DNA of 55,799 nucleotides from Paenirhodobacter ferrireducens (lineage in GTDB: Bacteria; Pseudomonadota; Alphaproteobacteria; Rhodobacterales; Rhodobacteraceae). Positions 1 to 8,483 of the stretch are shown in pieces. The notes under the pieces are model-generated. The model saw nothing but the letters and a program-made list of their open reading frames with translations, was not told the DNA's origin and did no database searches. Positions within the stretch are counted from its first letter, which is position 1. Each line of letters starts with the position of its first letter. The position numbers were made by a program, and so were the translations under genes. Location: positions 1-55,799 of the forward strand of contig NZ_SAVB01000017.1 in assembly GCF_004022265.1 (NCBI RefSeq), in the 5' to 3' direction.

Positions 1-200
1 GCTACGGTCCGCGTCGCTTGCGACCAAACCGCCCGCATATCTCTTCAGATATCCGTCAATGTCAAAGAGCACGGAAACAAAATCAACCAGTTGCGCACCA
101 TCTCGTTGCGCCGCCAGCCAACCCGTTTCCAAATTTTCACTTGCTTTCCAGTGCCTTGCGGCGCTTTCCGGCGACCGGCGCGGTATGTTCCGCTTCGGTG
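1..200 (-). other. rRNA operon leader (5' external spacer), cut by window edge
   Basis: Read on the minus strand, this stretch follows a strong promoter (207-235), carries a boxA-like antiterminator (58-71) and a short hairpin (37-52, arms ATATCT and AGATAT around CTTC). It runs off the left edge without any open frame that looks like a protein. The order promoter - boxA - small stem is that of a Rhodobacter-type rRNA leader, and the sequence resembles leaders I recall from that group. The 16S gene itself would lie to the left of position 1 and is not visible, so the identification rests on these signals. Confidence 0.72.
58..71 (-). promoter_or_regulatory. boxA antitermination element of rRNA leader
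   Basis: The minus strand reads TGCTCTTTGACATT, close to the bacterial boxA consensus TGCTCTTTAACA, which recruits NusB-NusE to the elongating polymerase. It lies about 130 bases downstream of the predicted rRNA promoter and just before a small hairpin, the expected place in a leader. Confidence 0.7.
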
Positions 201-206
201 AGGGGC

Positions 207-235
207 TATTTACGGATCACCTCCCGACTCCGCAA
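207..235 (-). promoter_or_regulatory. rRNA operon promoter (sigma-70 type)
   Basis: On the minus strand the -35 is TTGCGG (235-230), followed by a 17-base spacer and the -10 TAAATA (212-207), then a C-rich discriminator (GCCCCTCACC). Upstream of the -35, 236-256 holds A-tracts on the minus strand that would suit an UP element. A G+C-rich discriminator and A-tract upstream region are usual for stringently controlled stable-RNA promoters. The expected start is near 200. Confidence 0.65.
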
Positions 236-256
236 GAGACTTTTTCACTTTTCTCG

Positions 257-406
257 ACGATTTCTCGCGCCCCCTGCCAAAACCCCCTGCTTTCATTGAC
301 CCCAGACGGAACGGCGCAAAGGGCAGAAATGCCGCGCAGAGGCGCAGGCGACCGATTGTTGCGAGAACAGACATGCCAACGAAAGAAATCACGGCAGAAC
401 CGCCGC
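257..406. other. intergenic, nothing recognised
   Basis: This lies between the rRNA promoter region and the msrQ stop codon. I see no ribosome-binding site with a credible frame, no strong hairpin with a T-run, and no repeat. Confidence 0.5.
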
Positions 407-1009
407 TCACCCCCGACTCGATCCCCGAAAGAAAGAGAATCGAACCGCAAGAAGCCCGACGACAACCGCAGCCCAGATCCACCCCTCGATCGAAATCACC
501 TTCATCTGCCACAGGTAATGCGCGCCCCCGAGCAGAACCGCCGGGTAGACGAGCCGGTGCAGCCGCCGCCAGGTCCCACGCAGCCGCCGCACCGAGGCGT
601 CGTTCGAGGTCAAGGCGAGCGGAATCAGCAGCGCGAAGGCCGAGATGCCGAGGAAGAGGTAGGGCCGCTTCAGCAGATCCGTCGCCGCCTGCCGCCACAG
701 CAGCCCCATGTCGAGCCAGACCCAGGCAACCAGATGCAGCGCGATATAGAAGAAGGCCAGCAGCCCCACCGCGCGCCGATAGCGGATCAGGTTCAGCCGT
801 GTCAGGCGCAGCGCCGGCGTGATCGCCAGCCCGCCCACCAGGAACCACAGCCCGACCTTGCCCAGCCGGTGCTCGATCCCCTTCACCGGGTCGACGCCGA
901 TGCCGCCCGAGAGCGTCAGCCAGACGATCCAGCCAAGCGGCAACAGGCCGAGCAGATAGACCGCCCCCGGCGGCAGGCGGCGCAGCAGCGCGTTGAGCTG
1001 GGCGATCAT
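407..1009 (-). CDS. msrQ: MsrQ, heme b membrane subunit of methionine sulfoxide reductase
   Basis: A 200-residue polytopic membrane protein of the ferric-reductase-like family. MsrQ takes electrons from the respiratory chain and passes them through heme b to periplasmic MsrP, which repairs oxidised methionine. About six hydrophobic helices are visible. Histidines in FYIALHLVAW and in the RLHRLVYPAVLLGGAHYLW segment are the likely heme ligands. The ATG at 1009 overlaps the msrP stop codon in ATGA, so the two are translationally coupled. A longer upstream frame exists but is msrP sequence read in another phase. Length fits the family. Confidence 0.92.
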   Translation of the reverse strand: MIAQLNALLRRLPPGAVYLLGLLPLGWIVWLTLSGGIGVDPVKGIEHRLGKVGLWFLVGGLAITPALRLTRLNLIRYRRAVGLLAFFYIALHLVAWVWLDMGLLWRQAATDLLKRPYLFLGISAFALLIPLALTSNDASVRRLRGTWRRLHRLVYPAVLLGGAHYLWQMKVISIEGWIWAAVVVGLLAVRFSFFRGSSRG

Positions 1010-1929
1010 CAATAATTCGCCCGCAGGTCCATACCGGCGTACAGCGAGGCGACCTGATCGCCATAGCCGTTGAAGGGCAGGGTCTGCTGGCGCGCCGCGA
1101 ACAGCCCCGCGCCGATCCTGCGCTCGGTCGCCTGGCTCCAGCGCGGATGATCGACCGCCGGGTTCACATTGGCGTAGAAGCCGTATTCCCGCGGCTGCAG
1201 GTCGTTCCAGGTGGTGCGCGGCTCGCGGTCGGTCAGGGTGATCTTCACCAGGCTCTTGATCGACTTGAAGCCGTATTTCCACGGCACCACCAGCCGCAGC
1301 GGCGCGCCGTTCTGCTTCGGCAGCTCCTCGCCATAGAGGCCCGAGGCCAGGATCGTCAGCGGGTGCATCGCCTCGTCGAGCCGCAGCCCCTCGACATAGG
1401 GCCAGTCGATGCCGGGGCCGCGCTGGCCGGGCATCTCGGACGGGCGCAGCAGCGTCTCGAAGGCCACGTATTTCGCCCCGGGCTGCACCCCCACCCGGTT
1501 CAGCAGCGCCGCAAGCGGAAAGCCGATCCAGGGAATCACCATCGCCCAGGCCTCGACACAGCGGAAGCGATAGATCCGCTCCTCGGGGGGCGCGGTCTTC
1601 AGCACGTCCGCCAGGTCGTAGCTGCCCGGCTTCTCGACCAGACCGCCGATCTCGACCGACCAGGGGTCGGTGGTCAGCGCGCCGGCATGGGCCTTGGGGT
1701 CGCCCTTGTCCCAGCCGAATTCGTAGAAGTTGTTGTAGGAGGTGATCTCCTCGAGCGTGTTCGGCGCCGCATCCGTCGAATAGGGCGAGGGCGCGGCGGC
1801 GATGCGCGCGGCGGCGGGCCCGGCGACGGTGGCGGCGAGCGCCCCCGCGATGATCTCGCGGCGGTTCAGGAACAGGGCCTTCGGCGTCACCTCGGCCCAG
1901 CCCGGCTGCGTGTCGCGGTTTCGGCGCAT
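1009..1929 (-). CDS. msrP: MsrP, periplasmic molybdoenzyme methionine sulfoxide reductase
   Basis: A 306-residue catalytic subunit that reduces methionine sulfoxide in periplasmic proteins using molybdopterin. The N-terminus has a twin-arginine signal (NRREII at residues 22-27, then a hydrophobic stretch ending near AAA), as expected for a cofactor-loaded export substrate. The molybdenum-ligating cysteine is Cys124 in FRCVEAW. The start at 1929 is chosen because AGGAGGTGAC lies directly upstream and leaves the Tat motif near the N-terminus; an upstream in-frame ATG at 2004 would bury it. It is followed by msrQ with a one-base overlap. Confidence 0.93.
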   Translation of the reverse strand: MRRNRDTQPGWAEVTPKALFLNRREIIAGALAATVAGPAAARIAAAPSPYSTDAAPNTLEEITSYNNFYEFGWDKGDPKAHAGALTTDPWSVEIGGLVEKPGSYDLADVLKTAPPEERIYRFRCVEAWAMVIPWIGFPLAALLNRVGVQPGAKYVAFETLLRPSEMPGQRGPGIDWPYVEGLRLDEAMHPLTILASGLYGEELPKQNGAPLRLVVPWKYGFKSIKSLVKITLTDREPRTTWNDLQPREYGFYANVNPAVDHPRWSQATERRIGAGLFAARQQTLPFNGYGDQVASLYAGMDLRANY

Positions 1930-2016
1930 CGTCACCTCCTCTGTTTCTCCCATGCTACGCGCAAATGGCGCGCGGACGGATGACAACCAGCGGGGCTGAC
2001 GCACATGTGACCACGA

Positions 2017-2463
2017 TCAGAGATCGCGCGCGCGATGTGCCTGCAGCTGGCTCAGCCGGACATGGCGCAGCGCCTCGACCAGAAGCGCGGTGAGCAACCC
2101 GATGTTCAGCAGCCCGTTGGCCGCCGCCATGCCGCCGAGGATGCGCCATTCGTGGGTCAGAAGGATGTCGCCGTAGCCAAGCGTGGTATAGGAGACGAGG
2201 GCAAAATAGACCGCGGCCTCCATCGTCACGAAGATGCCGAGCGACCGGAAGCACAGCGCCCAGATCCACACCCCGACCGTCACCATCGCCAGCGCCCAGA
2301 AGGCGGCGATCAGCACCACCAGCATCAGCTTCGGCCGGTGCGGCTCGAGCAACAGCCAGAAATGCGAGCGGGCGAAGGCCCACTCCATGCCCCAGGCACT
2401 GAAGGCGGCGATCACCACCGTCAGAAGCATCATGACCGAGCCGATGAAAAGCTGAATGAACAT
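2017..2463 (-). CDS. Small potassium-channel-type membrane protein (Ion_trans_2)
   Basis: A 148-residue membrane protein. The selectivity filter TTLGYGD is at residues 93-99, preceded by a pore helix (81-92) and followed by a transmembrane helix (about 108-130). Two further hydrophobic segments lie near residues 2-22 and 46-70. The filter signature is diagnostic of K+-selective pores. There is no RCK/TrkA or voltage-sensor domain, so gating cannot be predicted. Many alphaproteobacteria carry such short two-pore-helix proteins of unknown role. It stands alone on the minus strand, 87 bases before msrP, with smpB divergent. Confidence 0.8.
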   Translation of the reverse strand: MFIQLFIGSVMMLLTVVIAAFSAWGMEWAFARSHFWLLLEPHRPKLMLVVLIAAFWALAMVTVGVWIWALCFRSLGIFVTMEAAVYFALVSYTTLGYGDILLTHEWRILGGMAAANGLLNIGLLTALLVEALRHVRLSQLQAHRARDL

Positions 2464-2568
2464 CGTCGTCCTCCCCGGCCTCGCGCTACATCCGCGCCCC
2501 GGTTCCGGTCAAGTGGCGCGCGTGCCGCACTGGACAGATGCCCTCCCCTCGCCTATCTCGGTGCGACC

Positions 2569-3042
2569 ATGGCGCAGAAATCCGACCCCAATTCCAAGCT
2601 GATCGCCGAGAACCGGCAGGCCCGTTACCATTATGCCGTCGAGGACACGCTCGAGGCCGGCATCATGCTGACCGGCTCCGAGGTGAAGTCGCTGCGCACC
2701 GGGCAGTCGAACATCGCCGAAAGCTATGCCTCGGTCGAGGGGGGCGAGCTGTGGCTGATCAACGGCTACATCGCCGCCTACAAGGAGGCGGGCGTCTTCG
2801 GCCACGAGGAACGGCGCCGCCGCAAGCTTCTGGTCTCGAAGCGCGAGCTCGCGCGGCTGTGGCAGGCGATCGGGCGCGAGGGCATGACCATCGTGCCGCT
2901 GAAGATGTATTTCAACGAGAAGGGCCGGGTGAAGCTGCTGCTCGGCATCGCCAAGGGCAAGAAGGTCGCCGACAAGCGCGAGACCGAGGCGAAGCGCGAC
3001 TGGAACCGGCAGAAACAGCGCCTGCTGAAGCAGAACAGCTGA
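2569..3042 (+). CDS. smpB: SmpB, tmRNA-binding protein
   Basis: A 157-residue partner of tmRNA in trans-translation, where it helps rescue stalled ribosomes and tag the nascent chain for proteolysis. The N-terminal beta-barrel region contains the family stretch around [16 protein letters not shown]. The C-terminal tail is basic ([14 protein letters not shown]), matching the part that enters the mRNA channel. The start is the ATG at 2569, since the [10 protein letters not shown] beginning and total length match SmpB; upstream in-frame sequence is antisense to the channel gene. No ssrA gene was seen nearby. Confidence 0.95.
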   Translation: MAQKSDPNSKLIAENRQARYHYAVEDTLEAGIMLTGSEVKSLRTGQSNIAESYASVEGGELWLINGYIAAYKEAGVFGHEERRRRKLLVSKRELARLWQAIGREGMTIVPLKMYFNEKGRVKLLLGIAKGKKVADKRETEAKRDWNRQKQRLLKQNS

Positions 3043-3142
3043 GCCCGCTTTCCGGGCGCCGGAGGGCGCCGATCGCCCCTTGAGCCTTGCGTCCTTGCCC
3101 CCCTTGAGTCTAAGCACAAGACCGAGAAAACGGAGGGGCGCG

Positions 3143-4000
3143 ATGGCCATGGACGATCCGAAGACGCTTGTTTCCACCGAGTGGCTGGCAGCCCACCTGC
3201 AGGACCCCGATCTGCGCATCCTCGACGCGAGCTGGTTCATGCCCGACGACGGCCGCGACGCCCGCAAGGGCTATGACGCCGCCCATATCCCCGGCGCGCG
3301 GTTCTTCGATATCGACGAGATCTCGGACACCCGCTCACCGCTGCCGCATATGGCGCCGCCGGTCGAGAAGTTCATCTCGCGCATGCGCGCCATGGGCGTG
3401 GGCGACGGCCATCAGGTCGTGGTCTATGACCAGGCCGGCGTGTTCTCGGCGCCGCGGGTGTGGTGGCTGTTCCGCCTGATGGGCAAGAGCGACATCGCGG
3501 TGCTGGACGGCGGGCTGCCGAAATGGATCGCCGAGGGCCGCCCGACCGAGGACCTGCCGCCGGTGATGCGCGACCGCCACATCACCGTGCAGCGTCAGGC
3601 GAGCCTGGTGAAGGACGTCACCCAGGTCGCCCATGCCGCGAAGCTCGGCGATCAGGAGATCGTCGATGCCCGCGCCCATGACCGCTTCACCGGCGCCACG
3701 CCCGAACCACGGCCGGGTCTGCGCTCGGGCCATATCCCGGGATCGAAGAACCTGCCCTGGCAGACGGTGGTCACCGCCGACGGCCGGCTGAAATCCCCCG
3801 ACGAGCTGCGCGCGCTCTTCGCCGAGGCGAAGGTCGACACCACGAAGCCGGTGATCTGCACCTGCGGCTCGGGTGTCTCGGCCTCGATCCTGGCGCTTGC
3901 GCTCGAACGCATCGGCCACCGCGACTGGTCCGTCTATGACGGCTCGTGGTCGGAATGGGGCATGTATAACGACCTCAAGGTCGCAACCGGAGAAGCATGA
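3143..4000 (+). CDS. sseA: 3-mercaptopyruvate/thiosulfate sulfurtransferase SseA
   Basis: A 285-residue tandem rhodanese. The N-terminal domain (about 8-130) is inactive in this family. The C-terminal domain (about 155-280) carries the catalytic Cys241 in CGSGVS, the loop typical of 3-mercaptopyruvate sulfurtransferases (CGSGVT) rather than classic rhodanese (CRKG-type). It transfers sulfane sulfur from mercaptopyruvate to thiols or cyanide. The ATG at 3143 has GGAGGGG 6-11 bases upstream. Its stop overlaps the start of the aminotransferase gene, and transamination of cysteine yields mercaptopyruvate, so the pair may form a cysteine-to-sulfide route (inference). Confidence 0.9.
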   Translation: MAMDDPKTLVSTEWLAAHLQDPDLRILDASWFMPDDGRDARKGYDAAHIPGARFFDIDEISDTRSPLPHMAPPVEKFISRMRAMGVGDGHQVVVYDQAGVFSAPRVWWLFRLMGKSDIAVLDGGLPKWIAEGRPTEDLPPVMRDRHITVQRQASLVKDVTQVAHAAKLGDQEIVDARAHDRFTGATPEPRPGLRSGHIPGSKNLPWQTVVTADGRLKSPDELRALFAEAKVDTTKPVICTCGSGVSASILALALERIGHRDWSVYDGSWSEWGMYNDLKVATGEA

Positions 4001-5181
4001 TGTTCAACGCATTGAAGCCGCAGTCGCAGGACAAGATCCTCGCGCTGATGGGCATGTTCCGCGCCGATCCCCGGCCCGAGAAGGTCGACCTCGGCGTCGG
4101 CGTCTACAAGGACGCGGACGGCCGCACCCCGGTGATGCGCGCGATCAAGGCCGCCGAGAAGCAGCTCTGGGAGGCGGAGACCACCAAGACCTATACCGCG
4201 CTGGCGGGCGAGCCCGCCTTCCACGCCGCGATGGCGGGGCTGGTGCTGGGCGCGGACTATCCCAAGGACCGGCTCTCGGCGCTGCAGACCGTGGGCGGCA
4301 CCGGCGCCGTGCGCATGGCCTTCGAGCTTGCGCGGATTGCCAACCCCGACTGCACCGTCTGGGCCTCGGATCCGACCTGGCCGAACCACCTGTCGATCCT
4401 CGACTTCATGCACATGCCGCGGAAGAGCTATCGCTATTTCGACGCCGAGACCCGCGCCGTCGACTTCGACGCGATGATGGCCGACCTTGCCGCGCTGAAG
4501 GCGGGCGACGTGGTGCTTCTGCACGGCTGCTGCCACAACCCGACCGGTGCCAACCTGACGATCGAGCAATGGGCGGCGGTCGCCGACCTGCTCGAGCAGA
4601 CCGGCGCGATCCCGATGGTCGACATCGCCTATCAGGGCTTCGGCGACGGGCTCGAGGCCGATGCCGCCGGCACCCGGCTGATCGCGTCGCGCCTGCCCGA
4701 GGTGATGATCGCCGCCTCCTGCTCGAAGAACTTCGGCATCTACCGCGAGCGCACCGGCTGCCTGATGGTGCTGTCGGATGCCGCGGCCAAGGAAACGACG
4801 CAGGGCACCCTCGCCTATCTGAACCGGCAGACCTATTCCTTCGCACCCGACCACGGCGCGCGACTGGTGACGATGGTGCTGAGCGACCCGACGCTGCGCG
4901 CCGAATGGGAGGCCGAGCTCGAAGCCGTGCGCAACGGCATGCTGGGCCTGCGCGAACAGCTTGCGGCCGAGCTGCGCCAGCTGTCGAACTCGGACCGCTT
5001 CGACTTCCTCGCCCGGCACCGCGGCATGTTCTCGCGCCTTGGCGCGACGGCCGAACAGGTCGAGACCATGCGCGCCGAGAACGGCATCTACATGGTCAGC
5101 GACTCGCGCTTCAACGTCGCCGGGCTGAACGAGAAATCGGTGCCGGTTCTGGCCCGCGCGATCATCGCCGCCGGCGTCTGA
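3997..5181 (+). CDS. tyrB: Aromatic amino acid aminotransferase (class I, PLP)
   Basis: A 394-residue fold-type I aminotransferase that interconverts aromatic amino acids or aspartate/glutamate with their keto acids. The PLP lysine is Lys244 in SCSKNFGIYRERTG. The cofactor/substrate motif HGCCHNPTGAN is at 177-187 and SDPTWPNH at 124-131. From memory it closely resembles the characterised Paracoccus denitrificans aromatic aminotransferase along its whole length. The start lies in ATGATG overlapping the sseA stop; the second ATG is equally possible. A terminator hairpin follows at 5206-5235. Confidence 0.92.
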   Translation: MMFNALKPQSQDKILALMGMFRADPRPEKVDLGVGVYKDADGRTPVMRAIKAAEKQLWEAETTKTYTALAGEPAFHAAMAGLVLGADYPKDRLSALQTVGGTGAVRMAFELARIANPDCTVWASDPTWPNHLSILDFMHMPRKSYRYFDAETRAVDFDAMMADLAALKAGDVVLLHGCCHNPTGANLTIEQWAAVADLLEQTGAIPMVDIAYQGFGDGLEADAAGTRLIASRLPEVMIAASCSKNFGIYRERTGCLMVLSDAAAKETTQGTLAYLNRQTYSFAPDHGARLVTMVLSDPTLRAEWEAELEAVRNGMLGLREQLAAELRQLSNSDRFDFLARHRGMFSRLGATAEQVETMRAENGIYMVSDSRFNVAGLNEKSVPVLARAIIAAGV

Positions 5182-5205
5182 GCCGCGCATTTCCGCACAT
5201 CCCCT

Positions 5206-5240
5206 GCGCGGTGGCAGCCCTGCCACCGCGCTTTTCTTTT
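5206..5240 (+). terminator. Rho-independent terminator after sseA-tyrB
   Basis: A perfect 12-base inverted repeat (left arm GCGCGGTGGCAG, right arm CTGCCACCGCGC, two bases between, so the real loop is a little larger) is followed by TTTTCTTTT. It lies 25 bases past the tyrB stop. Confidence 0.85.
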
Positions 5241-5251
5241 GCGCATTTCAC

Positions 5252-5280
5252 TTGATTTAGTAAGCAGGCTTATAATATCT
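5252..5280 (+). promoter_or_regulatory. Promoter and likely MarR operator for the marR-emrAB operon
   Basis: An AT-rich island in otherwise GC-rich DNA holds TATAAT at 5271-5276, a perfect -10, 32 bases before the marR ATG. A palindrome with arms TAAGC and GCTTA around AG (5261-5272) overlaps the -10. That is where a MarR-type repressor would compete with polymerase, and autoregulation is usual for this family. TTGATT at 5252 is only 13 bases from the -10, too close for a standard -35, so the -35 is uncertain. Confidence 0.55.
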
Positions 5281-5307
5281 CTGCTCACCTTCCAGAAGGC
5301 GAGTCGC

Positions 5308-5766
5308 ATGTCCTGTCCCCCAATCCCCGATGAAAGCCTCGGCTTCCTGCTGACCGACGCCACGCGCGCGATCCGCCGCCGGTTCGAGCAGCGCGCCACC
5401 GAGCTCGGCCTCAGCTCTGCACAATGGCGCGTCCTCGTGCACTTGCTGCGGCGCGGACCGCTGTCGCAGGCGCGCTTGGCCGAGTTCCTCGAAATCGAGC
5501 CGATCTCGGTCTCGCGCCTCGTCGACCGGATGCAGGAGGCGGGCTGGGTCGAGCGCGAACCGGACCCGAACGACCGCCGGGTGAAGCGTGTCGTCGCGAA
5601 GTGCAAGGCCCATGCCGCCTTCGAGAACGCGCGGCAGATTGCCGATGACCTTTACGAACAGGCGCTGGCCGGGCTGCCCCCCGGCGCGCTCGAGACCCTG
5701 ACCGACGCGCTGCGCCGGATCATCATCAACCTTTCCGACAGCCCCGAGGCGCAAAATGACCGCTGA
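5308..5766 (+). CDS. MarR-family repressor of the adjoining drug exporter
   Basis: A 152-residue winged-helix regulator. Helix-turn-helix residues lie around LSQARLAEFLEIEPISVSRL (50-69), followed by the wing with the family signature DPNDRRVKRV (88-97). It is predicted to bind as a dimer to the palindrome at 5261-5272 and to release on binding a phenolic or drug ligand. The ATG at 5308 gives the normal MarR length; an upstream in-frame ATG at 5239 would begin before the promoter. The last 11 bases overlap emrA, so repressor and pump are made from one transcript. Confidence 0.88.
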   Translation: MSCPPIPDESLGFLLTDATRAIRRRFEQRATELGLSSAQWRVLVHLLRRGPLSQARLAEFLEIEPISVSRLVDRMQEAGWVEREPDPNDRRVKRVVAKCKAHAAFENARQIADDLYEQALAGLPPGALETLTDALRRIIINLSDSPEAQNDR

Positions 5767-6820
5767 GAACGTTCAGAAGAAACCGAAGAAATGGCTGATG
5801 GCCGCGCTGCCGCTGGCGCTGGTCATCGGCGGCACCTGGGTCTGGCTCGACGCCGGGCGCTACGAGAACACTGAGAACGCCGCAGTCCGGCAGGCACGGA
5901 TCTCGGTCGCCTCGGACCTCTCGGGCCGCGTGACCGAGGTCTTCGTGAGCGACAGCACCCAGGTGAAAGCCGGGCAGGAGCTGTTCCGCGTCGACCCCGA
6001 GCCCTACAAGCTCGCCCTCGCGCAAGCCGAGGCCGCGCTGTCGCAGGCCCGGCTTGGCATCGAGCAGCTCCGCGCCGCCTATCGCGTCTCTCTCGCTCAG
6101 GCCAAGGTCGCCCAGGACAACCTCGACTACCTCGAGTCCGAGCTGAAGCGGCAGCAGGCGATCACCGGGCGCGGTGCGGGCACCGAATCGGCGCTCGATG
6201 CGGCCCGGCACAACGCGAAATCCGCTCGGGAATCGCTGGCCGCCGCGCAGCAGGGCGTCGAGGCGGCACTCGCCGCGCTTGGCAGCGACCCGGAGATCGC
6301 CACCGACGATCACCCGACCGTGCAGGCAGCGATCGTGGCGCGCGACAAGGCCGCCTACAACCTGTCGCTGACCACGGTGAAAGCGCCCGCCGACGGCGTG
6401 ATCTACAAGGCCGACAGCTTCAAGCCCGGCCAGTTCGTCACCGCGGGCGCCACGCTCTTCTCGCTGGTCGAGACCGGCGACACCTGGATCGAGGCGAATT
6501 TCAAGGAAACCCAGATCGGCGGCATGCGCCCCGGCCAGAGCGCCGACATCGAGTTCGACACCTTCCCGGGCCGCGACTACACCGCCACGGTCGAATCCGT
6601 GGGCGCGGGCACCGGGGCCGAGTTCTCGATCCTGCCGGCGCAGAACGCCACCGGCAACTGGGTGAAGGTGACGCAGCGCGTGCCGGTGCGGCTGCGGCTG
6701 GCCGAGGGCTCCGACATGAGCGGGCTGCGCTCGGGCCTCTCCGCCTCGGTCACCGTCGACACCAAGGCCGAGACCCGTCTCGGGGCGATCTTCGCGCATG
6801 GCGCGACGGTGGAGAAGTAA
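5756..6820 (+). CDS. emrA: EmrA/HlyD-type membrane fusion protein of drug efflux pump
   Basis: A 354-residue periplasmic adaptor that links the inner-membrane MFS pump to an outer-membrane channel. One transmembrane helix near residues 13-31 (LMAALPLALVIGGTWVWL) anchors it. A split lipoyl domain is seen around residues 40-80 and 205-245, an alpha-helical hairpin rich in Ala/Gln at about 80-185, and a beta-barrel region after that. No TolC-like outer-membrane gene is in the window, so it probably shares one encoded elsewhere. The start overlaps the end of marR by 11 bases and emrB follows after 3 bases. Confidence 0.88.
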   Translation: MTAENVQKKPKKWLMAALPLALVIGGTWVWLDAGRYENTENAAVRQARISVASDLSGRVTEVFVSDSTQVKAGQELFRVDPEPYKLALAQAEAALSQARLGIEQLRAAYRVSLAQAKVAQDNLDYLESELKRQQAITGRGAGTESALDAARHNAKSARESLAAAQQGVEAALAALGSDPEIATDDHPTVQAAIVARDKAAYNLSLTTVKAPADGVIYKADSFKPGQFVTAGATLFSLVETGDTWIEANFKETQIGGMRPGQSADIEFDTFPGRDYTATVESVGAGTGAEFSILPAQNATGNWVKVTQRVPVRLRLAEGSDMSGLRSGLSASVTVDTKAETRLGAIFAHGATVEK

Positions 6821-6823
6821 GCC

Positions 6824-8392
6824 ATGGCGGCCGGCGTCGTCTCTTCCCCCGGCGAGGTCAAGCACCATGGGCTGATCACCCTCTCGCTGATGCTCGCGAC
6901 GATCATGCAGGTGCTCGATACCACCATCGCGAACGTCGCCCTGCCCTCGATGCGCGCCGACCTCGGCGCATCCTCGGACACGATCAACTGGGTTCTGACC
7001 TCCTATATCGTCGCCGCGGCGATCGTTACGCCGCTGTCGGGCTGGATGTCGGAACGCTTCGGCCGCAAGGAGATCTTCGTCGCCTCGGTCGCCGGCTTCA
7101 TCCTGACCTCGATGCTGTGCGGCATCGCCTGGAGCCTCGAGACGATGGTGCTGTTCCGCATGGCGCAGGGCGTCTTCGGCGCCGCCATCGTGCCGCTCAG
7201 CCAGACCTTCCTGCTCGACATCAACCCGAAGGAAAAGCACGGCTCGGCGATGGCGATGTGGGGCGCGGGGATCATGGTCGGCCCGATCATCGGCCCCACC
7301 CTCGGCGGCTATCTGACCGACACCTTCAACTGGCGGTGGGTGTTCTACATCAACGTGCCGCTCGGCGCGGTGGCGCTCGCGGGCTGCATGGCCTACCTGC
7401 CCGACATGGCGCGCCGGATCCGGCAGTTCGACTTCTTCGGCTTCGCGGCACTTGGCATCGGGGTGGGCGCGCTGCAGCTGATGCTCGACCGCGGCGGCGA
7501 GGTCGACTGGTTCAACTCGGCCGAGATCTGGATCGAGTTCGCCATCGCGCTCTCAGGGTTCTGGGTCTTCGTGGTCTGGATCATCGGCGCCGAGCACCCG
7601 TTCCTCGACCCGCGGATGTTCCTCGACCGCAACTTCGCCACCGGGCTGGTGTTCATCTTCGTCGTGGGCATCATCCTGCTCGCCTCTCTGGCGCTGCTGC
7701 CGCCGATGCTGTCGGGCCTGTTCGGCTATCCGGTGATCACCGTCGGCATGGTGATGGCCCCGCGCGGCGTCGGCACGATGATCATGATGATGGCGGCGGG
7801 CAAGCTGCTGCGGGTGATCGACGCACGGGTGCTAGTGGTGGCGGGGCTCTTGCTGACGGCGCTCTCGCTCGACATCATGACCGGCTTCGGCCCGCAGATG
7901 GACGCGCGGCTGATCGTGGTCTCGGGCCTCGTGCAGGGCTTCGGGCTCGGCCTCGTCTTCGTGCCGCTCTCCACCGTCTCCTTCGCCACGATCGAGGCGC
8001 GCTTCCGTGGCGATGCGACGGCGCTTTACAGCCTGGTGCGCAATATCGGCTCGTCGATCGGGATCTCGGTGGTGACGCTGCTGCTGACCCGCAACACGCA
8101 GATCAACCACACCGAGCTGGTGCAGAAGGTCTCGGCGCTCGATCCGGACTTCACGCAGCTGACGAACGGGCCGCTGGCCGGCGCCCTGAAGATGCTGACA
8201 CTGAAATACGGTGACGGCGCGGTCTGGACGATCGTCAACCAGCTCGTCACCCAGCAGGCGGCGATGGTGGGCTATCTCGACGACTTCAAGGCGATGATGT
8301 GGGTCACCCTTGCCGCGGTACCGTTGGTGCTGCTGCTGCGCCGCCCGGGGCTGAGCGAGGCGGGCGAGGCGGCGACGATCCACGCCGACTGA
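6824..8392 (+). CDS. emrB: EmrB-type MFS multidrug transporter (DHA2, 14 TM)
   Basis: A 522-residue proton-driven exporter of the drug:H+ antiporter-2 family. The opening helix has the DHA2 signature in LDTTIANVALPSM (about 31-43). Motif A appears as GWMSERFGRKEIF in the loop after TM2, and motif C-like GIMVGPIIGPTLGG in TM5. Fourteen hydrophobic segments can be counted over the full length. With emrA it should export hydrophobic drugs, uncouplers or phenolics across both membranes, under control of the MarR gene at the head of the operon. A strong hairpin follows the stop. Confidence 0.9.
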   Translation: MAAGVVSSPGEVKHHGLITLSLMLATIMQVLDTTIANVALPSMRADLGASSDTINWVLTSYIVAAAIVTPLSGWMSERFGRKEIFVASVAGFILTSMLCGIAWSLETMVLFRMAQGVFGAAIVPLSQTFLLDINPKEKHGSAMAMWGAGIMVGPIIGPTLGGYLTDTFNWRWVFYINVPLGAVALAGCMAYLPDMARRIRQFDFFGFAALGIGVGALQLMLDRGGEVDWFNSAEIWIEFAIALSGFWVFVVWIIGAEHPFLDPRMFLDRNFATGLVFIFVVGIILLASLALLPPMLSGLFGYPVITVGMVMAPRGVGTMIMMMAAGKLLRVIDARVLVVAGLLLTALSLDIMTGFGPQMDARLIVVSGLVQGFGLGLVFVPLSTVSFATIEARFRGDATALYSLVRNIGSSIGISVVTLLLTRNTQINHTELVQKVSALDPDFTQLTNGPLAGALKMLTLKYGDGAVWTIVNQLVTQQAAMVGYLDDFKAMMWVTLAAVPLVLLLRRPGLSEAGEAATIHAD

Positions 8393-8414
8393 GCGCCCGC
8401 ATCCACGCAAGGCA

Positions 8415-8442
8415 AAAGGCCCGGGGTTTCCCCCGGGCCTTT
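8415..8442. terminator. Bidirectional terminator between emrB and amtB
   Basis: A perfect 12-base stem (AAAGGCCCGGGG and CCCCGGGCCTTT) around a TTTC loop, with T's on the plus side and A's mirroring them. It lies between two convergent genes, 22 bases past emrB. Confidence 0.85.
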
Positions 8443-8459
8443 CGCATTTCCGTCGTCCC

Positions 8460-8475
8460 TCCCGCTTTCGCGGGA
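8460..8475 (-). terminator. Second hairpin at amtB 3' end
   Basis: A perfect six-base stem (TCCCGC and GCGGGA) around TTTC, just past the amtB stop and before the larger hairpin at 8415-8442. It has no T-run of its own, so it is probably a 3' stabiliser or part of a tandem terminator. Confidence 0.4.
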
Positions 8476-8483
8476 CATCGCTC

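Noticed and set aside
59..1015. 318-codon plus-strand frame over the rRNA leader and msrQ
   Set aside because: Arg/Pro/Gln-rich composition, no ribosome site, antisense to msrQ and to the rRNA promoter.
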